From CAWGQN01 sp963824885 (lineage in GTDB: Bacteria; Actinomycetota; Actinomycetes; Actinomycetales; Microbacteriaceae): a stretch of DNA of 64,000 nt. Both the position numbers and the translations under genes were made by a program. Location of the stretch: contig CAWGQN010000005.1 of assembly GCA_963824885.1 (NCBI GenBank), positions 124,001 through 188,000 on the forward strand, in the 5' to 3' direction. Every line of letters begins with the position of its first letter. Within the stretch, counting starts at the first letter, position 1. Below are positions 52,427-61,583 of the stretch, piece by piece. The notes under the pieces were generated by a model. The model was given only the letters and a program-made list of their open reading frames with translations. It did no database searches and was not told the DNA's origin.

Positions 52427-52494
52427 CAAGCGCGCGCGAGCCGAGTGTGTGGATAACCACTTCTCGCGGTGTCTCCCCTTGCTAGCGTGTCGCA

Positions 52495-53061
52495 ATGGAC
52501 CACGTTCTCGGCCTTTGTTCCGTGCGAATGGCGGTCGGGACAATCGCCGCCGGATTTCTCGTTCTCGTGTCTGCCCGTGTGACCGGGCCGGATGTGCGAA
52601 TCGCGGCGTTCGTCGCGGTTGCCATGGCAACACCCGTGCTCGTCGCAATTGACATTACGGAGCGGCGCCTTCCGAATCGAATAGTTGGTGTGCTCGGCGC
52701 GGTCATTGTCGCGTGCGTTGCGCTCCGCACCCTGGTAGCCGCGCCCCGCGAGCTCGCAATCGGCGAGTTGGCAACCGCAATTGTTTCGGGCCTCGCCACG
52801 CTCGCCGCTTACGGAGGCCTCGCGCTCGCGGGTGGACTCGGCATGGGTGACGCAAAACTCGCGGGAGTTCTCGCGATTCTTCTCGGGAGTGTGAGCGCAC
52901 GCGCGGCACTAGCCGCCGCGATCCTGCCGTTCTTATTTGCCGCCCCGCGAGCGCTCTCGCTCGTGTGGCGGCAAAAGACTCGGCGCGCATCAATCGCTTT
53001 TGGCCCGTGGCTGCTCGCCGGATTTTGGGCGTCTGCCGCGGCGTTCGCTCGCGTGCACTAA
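52495..53061 (+). CDS. A24 family prepilin peptidase, short form
   Basis: A 188-residue polytopic aspartic peptidase. The two catalytic aspartates lie in AIDITERRLPNRI (about 60) and GLGMGDAKLAG (about 121, the GxGD motif). It lacks the N-terminal methyltransferase domain of PilD, as in CpaA/TadV-like or FlaK forms. About six hydrophobic segments are visible. No pilin or Tad genes are in this window. The stop overlaps the fumC stop on the other strand by 4 bp. Confidence 0.87.
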   Translation: MDHVLGLCSVRMAVGTIAAGFLVLVSARVTGPDVRIAAFVAVAMATPVLVAIDITERRLPNRIVGVLGAVIVACVALRTLVAAPRELAIGELATAIVSGLATLAAYGGLALAGGLGMGDAKLAGVLAILLGSVSARAALAAAILPFLFAAPRALSLVWRQKTRRASIAFGPWLLAGFWASAAAFARVH

Positions 53062-54467
53062 ACGGGGCGGCGGGTCATCGCGAGCGTGTCGAGTGCCGTA
53101 TCGAGTTGTTCAATCGTGACCTCGCCTCGCGAGACGAAACCCAGGTCGACAACCGCGTCGCGAATCGTCTGGCCGGTGGACACCGAGTGCTTGGCAACGG
53201 TGGCCGCGGCGTCATAACCAATTACGCGATTGAGAGGAGTCACGATTGACGGCGACGACTCGGCGAGCGCCCGCGCGTGATCGACGTTCGCGGTCAAGCC
53301 AGTGACCGTCTTGTTGGCGAGTGTCCGCGCTGACGCGGACAGCAGTCGGATTGATTCGAGCAGCGCTGTTCCCATGACGGGAACCGCAACGTTGAGTTCA
53401 AATGTTCCCGACGCACCCGACCAGGCAATTGTCGCGTCATTTCCAATGACCCGCGCGGCGACCATGAGCACGGCCTCGGGCATGACCGGGTTGACCTTTC
53501 CGGGCATGATGGACGAACCGGGCTGCAGGTCAGGAATGTTGAGTTCGCCGAGGCCGGTGTTGGGACCCGAACCCATCCAGCGAATGTCGTTGCATATCTT
53601 GGTGAGGCTCACCGCAATGACTCGGAGCGCTCCCGAGGTTTCTACCAGGGCGTCTCTTGCCCCTTGCGCTTCGAAGTGATTACGAGCCTCCGTGAGCGGC
53701 AGCGTTGTTTCTTCGGCGAGGAGCGACACCACGCGCTCCGAAAAGCCGGCGGGAGTATTAATTCCGGTTCCAACGGCGGTGCCGCCCAGTGGCACTTCGG
53801 CGACGCGCGGGAGCGCGGAGCGCACACGCTCAATGCCCAGCCGAATTTGGGTCGCGTAGCCGTCGAACTCTTGACCGAGCGTCACGGGCGTCGCATCCAT
53901 GAGGTGAGTTCGGCCCGCCTTCACGACCGTGGCCCACTCGCTCGCTTTGGTTTCGAGCGCGTGGGCAAGGTGGTCGAGTGCTGGAATAAGGGAGTGGGTG
54001 AGCGCTCCCGTCACGGCGACGTGGACGGACGTAGGAAATACGTCGTTCGACGATTGTGATGCGTTGACGTGATCGTTGGGGTGCACGGGATGGCCAAGTG
54101 ATCGCGTGGCCAGGTGTGCGAGGACCTCGTTCATATTCATGTTCGAGGAGGTTCCGCTTCCCGTCTGGTAGACATCGATCGGGAATTGGTCGTCGAGGGT
54201 TCCGCTCATGACGGTGTCGGCGGCGTCGGCAATTGCGGCGGCGATTTCTCCATCGAGCACTCCCAATTGTGCGTTTGCGCGCGCGGCAGCTTTTTTGATG
54301 TGAGCCAGCGCAACGATGTGCGCTGATTCGAGCACCGTTCCCGAGATGGGAAAGTTTTCGATTGCTCGCTGCGTTTGCGCGCCGTATAGCGCAGAATCGG
54401 GAACGCGCACCTCGCCCATGGTGTCGTGTTCAATGCGGTAGCCACTGCTGTTGGGTGAGTTTGCCAC
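53058..54467 (-). CDS. fumC: Class II fumarate hydratase
   Basis: Converts fumarate to malate in the TCA cycle. It has 469 residues from the GTG at 54467, which has CAGGA upstream; a GTG at 54491 is possible. The fumarase signature GSSIMPGKVNPV is intact, as are SSNDVFPTS, GRTHLMDATPVTLGQE, and GGTAVGTGINTP. It is the last gene of the minus-strand cluster xseA-xseB-DUF4245-carbonic anhydrase-fumC. Confidence 0.95.
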   Translation of the reverse strand: MANSPNSSGYRIEHDTMGEVRVPDSALYGAQTQRAIENFPISGTVLESAHIVALAHIKKAAARANAQLGVLDGEIAAAIADAADTVMSGTLDDQFPIDVYQTGSGTSSNMNMNEVLAHLATRSLGHPVHPNDHVNASQSSNDVFPTSVHVAVTGALTHSLIPALDHLAHALETKASEWATVVKAGRTHLMDATPVTLGQEFDGYATQIRLGIERVRSALPRVAEVPLGGTAVGTGINTPAGFSERVVSLLAEETTLPLTEARNHFEAQGARDALVETSGALRVIAVSLTKICNDIRWMGSGPNTGLGELNIPDLQPGSSIMPGKVNPVMPEAVLMVAARVIGNDATIAWSGASGTFELNVAVPVMGTALLESIRLLSASARTLANKTVTGLTANVDHARALAESSPSIVTPLNRVIGYDAAATVAKHSVSTGQTIRDAVVDLGFVSRGEVTIEQLDTALDTLAMTRRPV

Positions 54468-54484
54468 GGAGTAATCCTGTCTAT

Positions 54485-55156
54485 TTAGCACTTTTTGTTG
54501 TTTGTGTCGTTGTTTGGGGAGCCGGCCGTCACGCGCCCAAGAAGTATGTCGGGAACAATGAGTCCCTCGCTGAGGCGATAGTTTGCTCCGACCAGGGCAA
54601 CTCTATTCGCTGCGATTGCGTTGCTAATGAGTTCCGAGTCGTTGAGAAGGCGCGAGACGGTTTCTCTCAAGTGTTCCCTCCCAACGAGCATCGCGTCCGC
54701 CGAATTCGAGGGGCTTGCGCGACGCACTTTTTTGACGGCGGGGACGATTTGGTCGACTATCGCCGCAATGTGGGGAGGCAGGGTGGCAGGGTTCTCCATT
54801 TGCGTCTCGATTGCCGCGCGCACCGCGCCACACTCGTCGTGACCGAGAACGAGAATGAGCGGGACGTGGAGCACGTCGACCGCGTATTCGAGCGATCCGA
54901 GAACGGAATCCGACACGACCTGCCCCGCGTTGCGCACGACGAACAAATCGCCGAGGCCGAGGTCGAAAATTATTTCGGCGGCGAGTCGTGAGTCACTACA
55001 ACCGAAGAGAGCAGCGACGGGTTGTTGTTGTCCCGCGAGTTCATTTCGTCGGTCGACATCTTGTCGGGGGTGGAGCGGATTTCCGCGAATAAATCGTGCG
55101 TTGCCGCGCTCGAGCTCGCGCCACACCGCCGCCGGCGTCCGCGTCGAGTCCGTCAC
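54485..55156 (-). CDS. Beta-class carbonic anhydrase
   Basis: Interconverts CO2 and bicarbonate. The 223 residues carry the zinc ligands: Cys in LFGCSDSRLAAE, then His and Cys in VLGHDECGAV. VVRNAGQVV is conserved. The GTG at 55156 overlaps the DUF4245 stop by 4 bp, and fumC starts 17 bases downstream. Supply of bicarbonate for carboxylases (including BioD) is a plausible role. Confidence 0.93.
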   Translation of the reverse strand: MTDSTRTPAAVWRELERGNARFIRGNPLHPRQDVDRRNELAGQQQPVAALFGCSDSRLAAEIIFDLGLGDLFVVRNAGQVVSDSVLGSLEYAVDVLHVPLILVLGHDECGAVRAAIETQMENPATLPPHIAAIVDQIVPAVKKVRRASPSNSADAMLVGREHLRETVSRLLNDSELISNAIAANRVALVGANYRLSEGLIVPDILLGRVTAGSPNNDTNNKKC

Positions 55157-55812
55157 CGAGCGCCCTCTCGGCCACGATCCGCGTCCCTCATCAGGGCCGA
55201 GGCGAGAATGCGAAATTCGGCGGGGTCGGCCGTACCCGCGAGAACGTACGTGCTCGCGCGCGCCTCGGTAACGAGCGCGTATTTCACGTTTCCCACGTCG
55301 CGTTCGACCGAGCGATTGTCGTACATTGTCCACTCACTACCGTCGACCACGATGGGTCCGGTCGCCGAACTGTTTGCGAGTTGCGTCGCGAGCCACCGGT
55401 GGTCAGCGTCAAATCCCTGAGTCAACTCGATGAACTGTTTGTGGGGGGTAATGAACCCGACGTGCCACGATCGAATTCCGTCGCTTGCGTCGCTACGAAT
55501 CGTCGCGAAATTTGAGCGCCAGCCATCGGGCAGTGTTGGAACCGCGAGCGTGTGCGGGAAACCCGATTGGGCGTTCGCCGCCACCGACACAAAATCAATA
55601 GACTTCATGATCGGCTCGTCGGCACGCGGAACGAGGAGCACCATCGCAAGCGCGACGCCGAGCGTTGCAATGAGAGACAAGACGAGGTTGTTGGCGGTCA
55701 TCCGCGCTCGGTGGGTGCGCGAGCTCTCGGCGAGGCGATCCGCCGTCTCATCGGCGGTTTCGGGGCGACCGAGCTCGGCGACGACCCGCGGAACTCGGTT
55801 CGCCCGGCGCAT
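55153..55812 (-). CDS. DUF4245 domain-containing membrane protein
   Basis: A 219-residue actinobacterial protein: cytoplasmic N-terminus of about 40 residues (RTHRARMTANN), one transmembrane helix (about 43-62, VLSLIATLGVALAMVLLVP) and an extracytoplasmic domain with LPDGWRSNFA, WHVGFITPHKQFIELTQG, and YALVTEARASTYVLAGTADPAEF. The function is unknown; the family is found beside xseAB and fumC in many Actinobacteria. The ATG overlaps the xseB stop (TAATG). Confidence 0.88.
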   Translation of the reverse strand: MRRANRVPRVVAELGRPETADETADRLAESSRTHRARMTANNLVLSLIATLGVALAMVLLVPRADEPIMKSIDFVSVAANAQSGFPHTLAVPTLPDGWRSNFATIRSDASDGIRSWHVGFITPHKQFIELTQGFDADHRWLATQLANSSATGPIVVDGSEWTMYDNRSVERDVGNVKYALVTEARASTYVLAGTADPAEFRILASALMRDADRGREGAR

Positions 55813-56102
55813 TATTCGGATGGGGCTTGAGCGGTATCGTCGCGAGGCGCTTCGGAGCTCTGCGCTTGATTTTCAAAGTCGGTGATCGCCGTGTTGTTCC
55901 CGCGCGCCGCGTCAAGGCGGGCTTTCGCACCGATAAGCCACTCTTCGCACCGCCGGGCAAGTGCTTCGCCACGCTCCCACAACTGAATCGATTCTTCGAG
56001 TGTTGACGAACCCTGCTCGAGTCGGTTGACAACCGCGACGAGCTCGTCGCGGGCTTGCTCGTAGCTCAGCACGGAGACGTCGGCGGAGGGCACGGTTGGC
56101 AT
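55812..56102 (-). CDS. xseB: Exodeoxyribonuclease VII small subunit
   Basis: A 96-residue helical subunit assembling with XseA to degrade single-stranded DNA. The conserved LSYEQARDELVAVVNRLEQG, STLEESIQLWERGEALARRCEEWL is present. The C-terminal 25 residues are acidic and variable. Start ATG at 56102, 42 bp downstream of xseA. Confidence 0.94.
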   Translation of the reverse strand: MPTVPSADVSVLSYEQARDELVAVVNRLEQGSSTLEESIQLWERGEALARRCEEWLIGAKARLDAARGNNTAITDFENQAQSSEAPRDDTAQAPSE

Positions 56103-56144
56103 TCTAGCGGTTTTAGGCGCGCGTTAGGCTCATCGCGTGCCGCG

Positions 56145-57389
56145 TCAGAGCGGGCCCTTCGACGTTGCGGTGACGCGTCCGTCGGCCATTGTGAGCACAA
56201 GCTGCTCGCCGGTGGGAGCGTCGACGGTCGTCCGCGCGATTGATCCGTCCGTCCGTTGGACAATTGCGTACCCACGTTCGAGCGTGCGCGTGGGCGACAG
56301 CGCGTGCAATTGTCTGCGGAGCTCCGCGGTCGCGATTGTCGACCGTTCGATTACCCGATCCGCGAGGTCTACGCCACGGGAAACGACGTGAGTGAGATCG
56401 TCCGCTCGCGCGTCGACAATGTGACCGTAGTGGGCGAGCGACGGTCGTGATCGAAGCTGGCCAATTCGATCGACCTCGGTGCCGACGAGGGAATTGACGC
56501 GCAGGGTGATGCGCAATCGCGCTTGCTGCACGCGCGTCAACTCGTCGGCCACGTCGGGCACGACCCGTTTGGCCGCGTCGGTCGGAGTAGACGCGCGCAC
56601 GTCGGCAACCTCGTCGAGAAGCGGGCGATCAGCCTCGTGGCCAATCGCACTGACGACGGGCGTCGCGCACGCCACTGCCGCACGCACGAGCGACTCATCG
56701 CTGAACCCGAGAAGGTTTTGAAGATCGCCCCCGCCGCGCGCGACGATAATGACATCGACGTTGGGGTCAGCGTCGAGATCGCGCAGCGCCGCAATCACCT
56801 CGGCAACGACCCGCTCGCCCTGCACTGCCGCATGAACCGTGCGGAATCGGACGGTCGGCCAACGAAGTCGAGCATTACGAAGCACGTCCTGTTCAGCGTC
56901 GGAGTCTTTACCGGTAATCAAGCCGATGCACGCCGGCAAGAAAGGGAGGGGTTTTTTGAGCGCGGGGGCAAAAAGGCCCTCGGCCGCGAGGGACGCGCGA
57001 AGTCGTTCGAGCCGTTCGAGAAGATCGCCGAGCCCCACGTGTCTCATGTCAAAGACCCGCATCGAAAGCGTGCCGCCCTTGACCCAATAATTGGGCTTCA
57101 CGAGGGCGACGACGCGATCACCGAGCGCGAGAGTCGTGGGCATCGTTGCACGAACCGACGACCACACAGTAAAAGAGACTGTCGCGTCAATCGTGAGATC
57201 TTTGAGCTTGCCGTAGACGTTTCCGCCGCTGACGCCCCACTGCGTTATTTCGCCTTCGACCCACGCCGTTCCGAGACGGTCAATGTACCCCTTGATTTTG
57301 GTCGATAGCATCCCGACGGGCCACGGTTTTTCAGCGCTCGCCGGGGTATCGCCGCTCGCGGGTGGCCGGCTAGTGGGGTCGTTGCCCAT
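56145..57389 (-). CDS. xseA: Exodeoxyribonuclease VII large subunit
   Basis: The catalytic subunit of ExoVII. The protein has 414 residues from the ATG at 57389 (GGAG upstream); the frame extends to 57446 but would overlap the divergent ispH. It has an N-terminal OB fold (WVEGEITQW, GNVYGKLKD), the catalytic region IGLITGKDSDAEQDVL, and DVIIVARGGGDLQNLLGFSDE, AIGHEADRPLLD and a C-terminal coiled coil. It is the first gene of the minus-strand cluster. Confidence 0.95.
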   Translation of the reverse strand: MGNDPTSRPPASGDTPASAEKPWPVGMLSTKIKGYIDRLGTAWVEGEITQWGVSGGNVYGKLKDLTIDATVSFTVWSSVRATMPTTLALGDRVVALVKPNYWVKGGTLSMRVFDMRHVGLGDLLERLERLRASLAAEGLFAPALKKPLPFLPACIGLITGKDSDAEQDVLRNARLRWPTVRFRTVHAAVQGERVVAEVIAALRDLDADPNVDVIIVARGGGDLQNLLGFSDESLVRAAVACATPVVSAIGHEADRPLLDEVADVRASTPTDAAKRVVPDVADELTRVQQARLRITLRVNSLVGTEVDRIGQLRSRPSLAHYGHIVDARADDLTHVVSRGVDLADRVIERSTIATAELRRQLHALSPTRTLERGYAIVQRTDGSIARTTVDAPTGEQLVLTMADGRVTATSKGPL

Positions 57390-57437
57390 CGCACATTCTC
57401 CGCACTCGTGGGTGACGCTGCCGCGTAGAATGGTCGA

Positions 57438-58505
57438 GTGAGCCACATCAGCAACGGGGTCGTTAACCTGTCGACGCCGCCAATTCCGGCGTCACGAAAC
57501 AGGCTACGGGATATTCCGGTTGACGGGCCCAAGAGAGTATTTCTCGCCGCGCCCCGCGGGTACTGCGCGGGGGTTGATCGCGCGGTAATTGCGGTTGACA
57601 AGGCACTTGAACACTATGGCGCGCCGATCTACGTTCGAAAACAAATCGTGCACAATGCGCACGTGGTAGCGACCCTCGAAGAGCGCGGCGCGATCTTCGT
57701 GGACGACGTCGACGAGGTTCCCGCGGGTTCGCACGTCGTGTTCAGCGCACACGGCGTCTCGCCCGCGGTCGTTCAATCGGCGGCACAGCGAGGATTGCAT
57801 GCGATTGATGCGACGTGTCCGCTCGTGACAAAGGTTCATCGAGAAGCGGTGCGCTTTGCGCGCGACGACTTCGAGATTTTATTGATTGGCCACGAGGGCC
57901 ACGAAGAGATTGAAGGGACGGCTGGAGAGGCTCCCGATCACGTGACGCTCATCACGAGTCCCGACGATGTTGCGTCTGTTGAGGTGAAAGACCCAGAAAA
58001 GGTTGTGTGGCTGTCTCAAACAACGCTTTCGGTTGACGAGACGATGGAGACGGTGCGGCGCCTTCGCGAGCGGTTTCCCGCGCTGAAAGACCCGCCGAGT
58101 GACGATATTTGCTACGCGACTCAGAATCGACAGGTCGCCATCAAAAAGGTCGCGGAACACGCACAACTTGTCATTGTTGTCGGGTCTGCGAACTCGTCAA
58201 ATTCGGTTCGTTTGGTTGAAGTTGCGCTAGAAAACGGCGCGCAAGCCGCGCATCGAATTGACTACTCGAGTGAAATGAAGCAAGAGTGGTTCGATTCAGT
58301 CGCGAGCGTCGGAGTCACTAGCGGCGCATCGGTACCCGAATCGCTCGTGCAAGCGGTCCTCAGTGACCTCGCTGATGCCGGGTACACCGACGTTCACGAC
58401 ATTGTGACCGCCGAGGAAGACCTCGTCTTTTCGCTCCCAAGAGAGCTGCGACGTGATCAGTCGGGAACCCTCGATTCGCGAGCGCTCGGCGGCAGGAGCA
58501 TTTAA
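57438..58505 (+). CDS. ispH: 4-hydroxy-3-methylbut-2-enyl diphosphate reductase
   Basis: Last step of the MEP pathway, giving IPP and DMAPP; a 4Fe-4S enzyme. The three cluster cysteines are in AAPRGYCAGV, AIDATCPLVTKVH, and DDICYATQNR. Other hallmarks: the HNxxVV segment VHNAHVVATL, VVFSAHGVSP, GHEGHEEIEGT, and VGSANSSNSVRLVE. The length is 355 residues including a 30-residue N-terminal extension. GTG start; 48 bp separates it from divergent xseA, so both promoters overlap there. Confidence 0.95.
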   Translation: MSHISNGVVNLSTPPIPASRNRLRDIPVDGPKRVFLAAPRGYCAGVDRAVIAVDKALEHYGAPIYVRKQIVHNAHVVATLEERGAIFVDDVDEVPAGSHVVFSAHGVSPAVVQSAAQRGLHAIDATCPLVTKVHREAVRFARDDFEILLIGHEGHEEIEGTAGEAPDHVTLITSPDDVASVEVKDPEKVVWLSQTTLSVDETMETVRRLRERFPALKDPPSDDICYATQNRQVAIKKVAEHAQLVIVVGSANSSNSVRLVEVALENGAQAAHRIDYSSEMKQEWFDSVASVGVTSGASVPESLVQAVLSDLADAGYTDVHDIVTAEEDLVFSLPRELRRDQSGTLDSRALGGRSI

Positions 58506-58660
58506 AACGCGTCAACCGGCCTTTCTCGTGCCGAAGTGCCTGATTATTAGCCGTTCGGGAGCGATATACGCGGTCGTCGCGCGGTCCTGAACGGGGTTGT
58601 CGTGTGGCTCTGGTCGTACGCGTGCGTCATTCGTTAGGAGTATGTCGTTATTCGAACTAT

Positions 58661-59640
58661 CGCTCTGTGGGTGGATGTGGGGGTGTTGTGGGGTTCATAG
58701 TGTGGTGTGCGGGGGTGTCCGATTGGTTCTTTTTTTGATGGATTGTGGGTGTGGTTGTGATTGAGGCTGTTGGGTTGTCGAAGTGTTTTGGGTCGAAGGT
58801 TGCTGTTGATGGGGTGTCGTTTGGTGTGCGTCCGGGGGTGGTGACGGGGTTTTTGGGTCCGAATGGTGCGGGGAAGTCGACGACGATGCGGATGATTGTG
58901 GGGTTGGATCGTCCGTCGTCGGGTTCGGTGACGGTGAATGGTCGGTCGTTTGTGTTGTCGCGGTCGCCGTTGCGTGAGGTGGGGGCGTTGTTGGATGCGA
59001 AGGCTGCTCATCCGGGTCGGTCGGCGGTGAATCATTTGCGGGCGGTTGCGGCGACGGGGGGTATTGGTCGTGCGCGGGTGCGTGAGGTGATTGAGATGAC
59101 GGGGTTGGGTTCTGTTGCGAAGAAGCGGGTGAAGGGTTTTTCGTTGGGGATGGGGCAGCGGTTGGGGATTGCGACGGCGTTGTTGGGGGATCCGGGGACG
59201 TTGATTTTGGATGAGCCGGTGAATGGTTTGGATCCGGAGGGTGTGTTGTGGGTGCGTGAGTTGTTGCGTTCTCTTGCTTCGGAGGGTCGGACGGTGATGT
59301 TGTCGTCTCATTTGATGTCGGAGATGCAGCAGACGGCGGATCATTTGATTGTTATTGGTCGGGGTCGGGTGTTGGCGGATGCGCCGATGAAGGAGATTGT
59401 GGCTCGTGCGTCGCGGGATGCGGTGCGGTTGCGCAGTCCTCAGGCGGTGGAGTTTTCTCGCACGTTGGCGGGTCCGGGGGTGTCGGTGTCGAGTACGGAT
59501 ACGACGTCTCTGGAGGTTGTGGGTTTGAGTGTGGAGAAGATTGCTGCTGCTGCGGCGCAAGCGGGGGTGGTGTTGCACGAGTTGACGCCGGTTGCTGCGT
59601 CTTTGGAGGATGCGTATTTTGAGTTGACGAATGATGAGGT
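58661..59640 (+). other. G+T-rich strand-asymmetric tract
   Basis: The plus strand becomes strongly rich in G and T from about 58661, some 85 bp before the ATPase start, until about 59640 near its end. Cytosine and adenine are rare, above all at third codon positions. The flanking ispH gene and permeases have ordinary usage. The upstream gap 58506-58744 has no other gene and includes a T-run (58731-58737). Confidence 0.85.
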
Positions 59641-59716
59641 CGAGTACCGGTCGTCGAGCGCGTCTGATGGTGTGAAGGGTTCTGCTGGGTCGAGCACGAA
59701 GGCGGGTGCGCGATGA
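58745..59716 (+). CDS. ABC-2 type exporter ATP-binding protein with extreme codon bias
   Basis: A 323-residue ATPase of the CcmA/DrrA-like (BcrA) drug- and peptide-export group. Walker A GPNGAGKST (about 38), signature SLGMGQRLGIATAL, Walker B LILDEPVNGLDPEG, and the SSHLMSEM His switch are intact; a variable C-terminal domain follows. It pairs with the four permeases downstream; the stop overlaps the first by 4 bp. The codons are striking: from the start to about 59430 essentially every codon ends in G or T, unlike neighbouring genes. The start is uncertain: several in-frame GTGs and no clear ribosome-binding site. Confidence 0.9.
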   Translation: MGVVVIEAVGLSKCFGSKVAVDGVSFGVRPGVVTGFLGPNGAGKSTTMRMIVGLDRPSSGSVTVNGRSFVLSRSPLREVGALLDAKAAHPGRSAVNHLRAVAATGGIGRARVREVIEMTGLGSVAKKRVKGFSLGMGQRLGIATALLGDPGTLILDEPVNGLDPEGVLWVRELLRSLASEGRTVMLSSHLMSEMQQTADHLIVIGRGRVLADAPMKEIVARASRDAVRLRSPQAVEFSRTLAGPGVSVSSTDTTSLEVVGLSVEKIAAAAAQAGVVLHELTPVAASLEDAYFELTNDEVEYRSSSASDGVKGSAGSSTKAGAR

Positions 59717-60588
59717 GTGCGACAACACCAGCGGTCTCTTCGACGGCTCACGGTACTCATGCTGGGGTGGGAGCTGCGACGTTTGCCGGGAACCTGAAAT
59801 CGGAGTGGATTAAACTCACGACGGTCCGGTCCACGATCTGGTCGTTGATCATTCTGACCGTCGTCACCCTCGGGCTCGCTGCGCTGATCGGCAGCACTGA
59901 TGAGGGGGTGGGTCGGTCCTCGTATGAATTGATCCGAAGCGTAACGACAACTAACGCGTTCGGGTCTATCTCGTTGACATGCCTCGTGGTCGCGGTTCTC
60001 GGGGTACTGTTTTCGGCGGGCGAGTACGGGACGGGCAGTATCCGGTCGACAATGACGGCAACCCCGCGCAGGCTCCCCGTGTTCTGGGCGAAAATCGGGG
60101 TCCTCGGACTCACCACCTTCGCCTTCGCCTTTGTTGTGTTGATCGCATCGGTCGCAATTGTCTCGAATTTTTACGCTCAACACGGCGGGCTCGGCGCGAC
60201 TGATCCCGGTTCTATCCTTTTGGACCCGGTTGTGATTGGCGTGGCATGTGCTGCGGCAGGGTACCTCGCGTTGACGGCGACGTTCGCACTCGCAATCGGG
60301 TTCGTCGTCCGAAGCGTTTCCGCAGCAATTTCCATCGTGGTCGGACTCCTCTTCGTCATCCCCATCATCGTGGAGATTTTGGGAGAGAAAATTCGTTGGC
60401 TCGCCGACGTTTCTGTCTACCAATTTGCGGCCGCTGGGAGATTTATGCGGTCGATTCCAATCTCCGGCCCCTCAAGCCACGAGCAGGGCGGGACGCTAGA
60501 ACCATGGCAGGGCACACTCGTCGTTCTCGCGTGGGTCGCCGTGACAACCGTCATTGCAGCGGTTCTCGTGAAGAACAAAGACGCATAA
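59713..60588 (+). CDS. ABC-2 type permease, paralogue 1 of 4
   Basis: A 291-residue membrane protein with six predicted helices. The N-terminal cytosolic segment NLKSEWIKLTTVRSTIWSL is shared by all four tandem copies, as are GVLFSAGEYGTGSIRSTMTATPRRLPV and a VARGYLAL-like AAGYLALTATFALAIGFVVRS stretch. It overlaps the ATPase stop (ATGA), making this the closest partner of the ATPase. The C-terminus ends KNKDA, like copies 2 and 4 (KSKDA, KKRDA). Substrate unknown; peptides, drugs or lipids are typical for the family. Confidence 0.88.
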   Translation: MSATTPAVSSTAHGTHAGVGAATFAGNLKSEWIKLTTVRSTIWSLIILTVVTLGLAALIGSTDEGVGRSSYELIRSVTTTNAFGSISLTCLVVAVLGVLFSAGEYGTGSIRSTMTATPRRLPVFWAKIGVLGLTTFAFAFVVLIASVAIVSNFYAQHGGLGATDPGSILLDPVVIGVACAAAGYLALTATFALAIGFVVRSVSAAISIVVGLLFVIPIIVEILGEKIRWLADVSVYQFAAAGRFMRSIPISGPSSHEQGGTLEPWQGTLVVLAWVAVTTVIAAVLVKNKDA

Positions 60589-60625
60589 ACCGCGAGAAAG
60601 CACCAACACAGATCGGTCACGAACG

Positions 60626-60682
60626 ATGACTGACACCACGAACACGGCTGATACAACCACCACGAAAGCGAGTGCCCGATGA
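60626..60682 (+). other. 18-codon mini-ORF resembling the ATPase C-terminal tail
   Basis: MTDTTNTADTTTTKASAR, whose stop overlaps the start of permease 2 by 4 bp exactly as the ATPase tail (STKAGAR) overlaps permease 1. The nucleotide match around the junction is close (ACGAAAGCGAGTGCCCGATG versus ACGAAGGCGGGTGCGCGATG). It looks like the remnant of an ATPase-permease unit that was duplicated and lost its ATPase. It may still serve as a translational coupling leader. Confidence 0.55.
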
Positions 60683-61554
60683 GCACCACAACAGTTACTG
60701 TCTCCCCCCGCCGCGCCCACGGCCCGGCCAACCCGGCAACCCTTGCTGGAAATCTGAAATCGGAGTGGATTAAGCTCACGACCGTCAGGTCCACGATCTG
60801 GACACTGATCATCCTCGCCGTCGTTACACTCGGGTTAACCGCACTCACGGGGATGGAGTACCTGAAGGAGATGGGGTCGAGATCAGGGACAACAGGCTCT
60901 TCTGACGCGTGGCGAAGCTCGATAGTGGGCACGGCCCTTCTTCCTATGTCGATGACGTGCCTCGCGGTTGCGGTTCTCGGGGTACTGTTTTCGGCGGGTG
61001 AGTATGGGACGGGCAGTATCCGGTCCACCATGACGGCGACTCCGCGCCGACTTCCAATGTTGTGGGCGAAAACGATTGTTCTTGGCCTCACAACATTCGT
61101 CTTCGGATTCATTGTGTCACTCGGGTCAGTCTCGATCATTTCCGCGTTGTACACCACGCGCCCCATGCCCGAGGGGGTCGACCCAGAATCGCTCGCCGTT
61201 GACCCGGTTGTTGTGGGCGCCGTTTGCGGTGCTGCTGGGTTCCTCGCGTTGACAGCGATCTTCGCGCTAGCAATCGGGTTCGTCGTCCGCAACGTCGCAG
61301 CGGCAATCGCCATCGTTGTCGGAATCTTCTTCGTTATCCCCATCACGATCGGCCTGTTGAATAACTCCGTCAATTGGCTCAAGGACATCGCCGTGTACCA
61401 ATTCACGGAAAGTGGGAAATTCATGCATTCGATCCCCGATGGCGACCCTCTCCCGAACACATTGGAACCCTGGCAAGGAACGCTGGTCGTTCTCACATGG
61501 ACCGTCGTCTCGGTCGCCATCGCAGCAGTCCTCCTGAAGAGCAAGGACGCCTAA
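60679..61554 (+). CDS. ABC-2 type permease, paralogue 2 of 4
   Basis: A 291-residue paralogue with the same six-helix plan: NLKSEWIKLTTVRSTIWTL, VLFSAGEYGTGSIRSTMTATPRRLPM, and FALAIGFVVRNVAAAIAIVVG. Relative to copy 1, the first extracytoplasmic loop is longer (GMEYLKEMGSRSGTTGSSDAW). The N-terminal 20 residues are Thr/Ser/Arg-rich. It lies 90 bp after copy 1, with the mini-ORF in between. Confidence 0.87.
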   Translation: MSTTTVTVSPRRAHGPANPATLAGNLKSEWIKLTTVRSTIWTLIILAVVTLGLTALTGMEYLKEMGSRSGTTGSSDAWRSSIVGTALLPMSMTCLAVAVLGVLFSAGEYGTGSIRSTMTATPRRLPMLWAKTIVLGLTTFVFGFIVSLGSVSIISALYTTRPMPEGVDPESLAVDPVVVGAVCGAAGFLALTAIFALAIGFVVRNVAAAIAIVVGIFFVIPITIGLLNNSVNWLKDIAVYQFTESGKFMHSIPDGDPLPNTLEPWQGTLVVLTWTVVSVAIAAVLLKSKDA

Positions 61555-61583
61555 ACCAGCAAGCAGCGGGATGACACAAATCT

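Noticed and set aside
58634..59728. Long minus-strand frame opposite the exporter ATPase (364 codons)
   Set aside because: Its Arg/His/Pro/Thr-rich translation is a by-product of the G/T-ending codons of the ATPase, which leave few stops on the other strand; the plus-strand protein has all ABC motifs.
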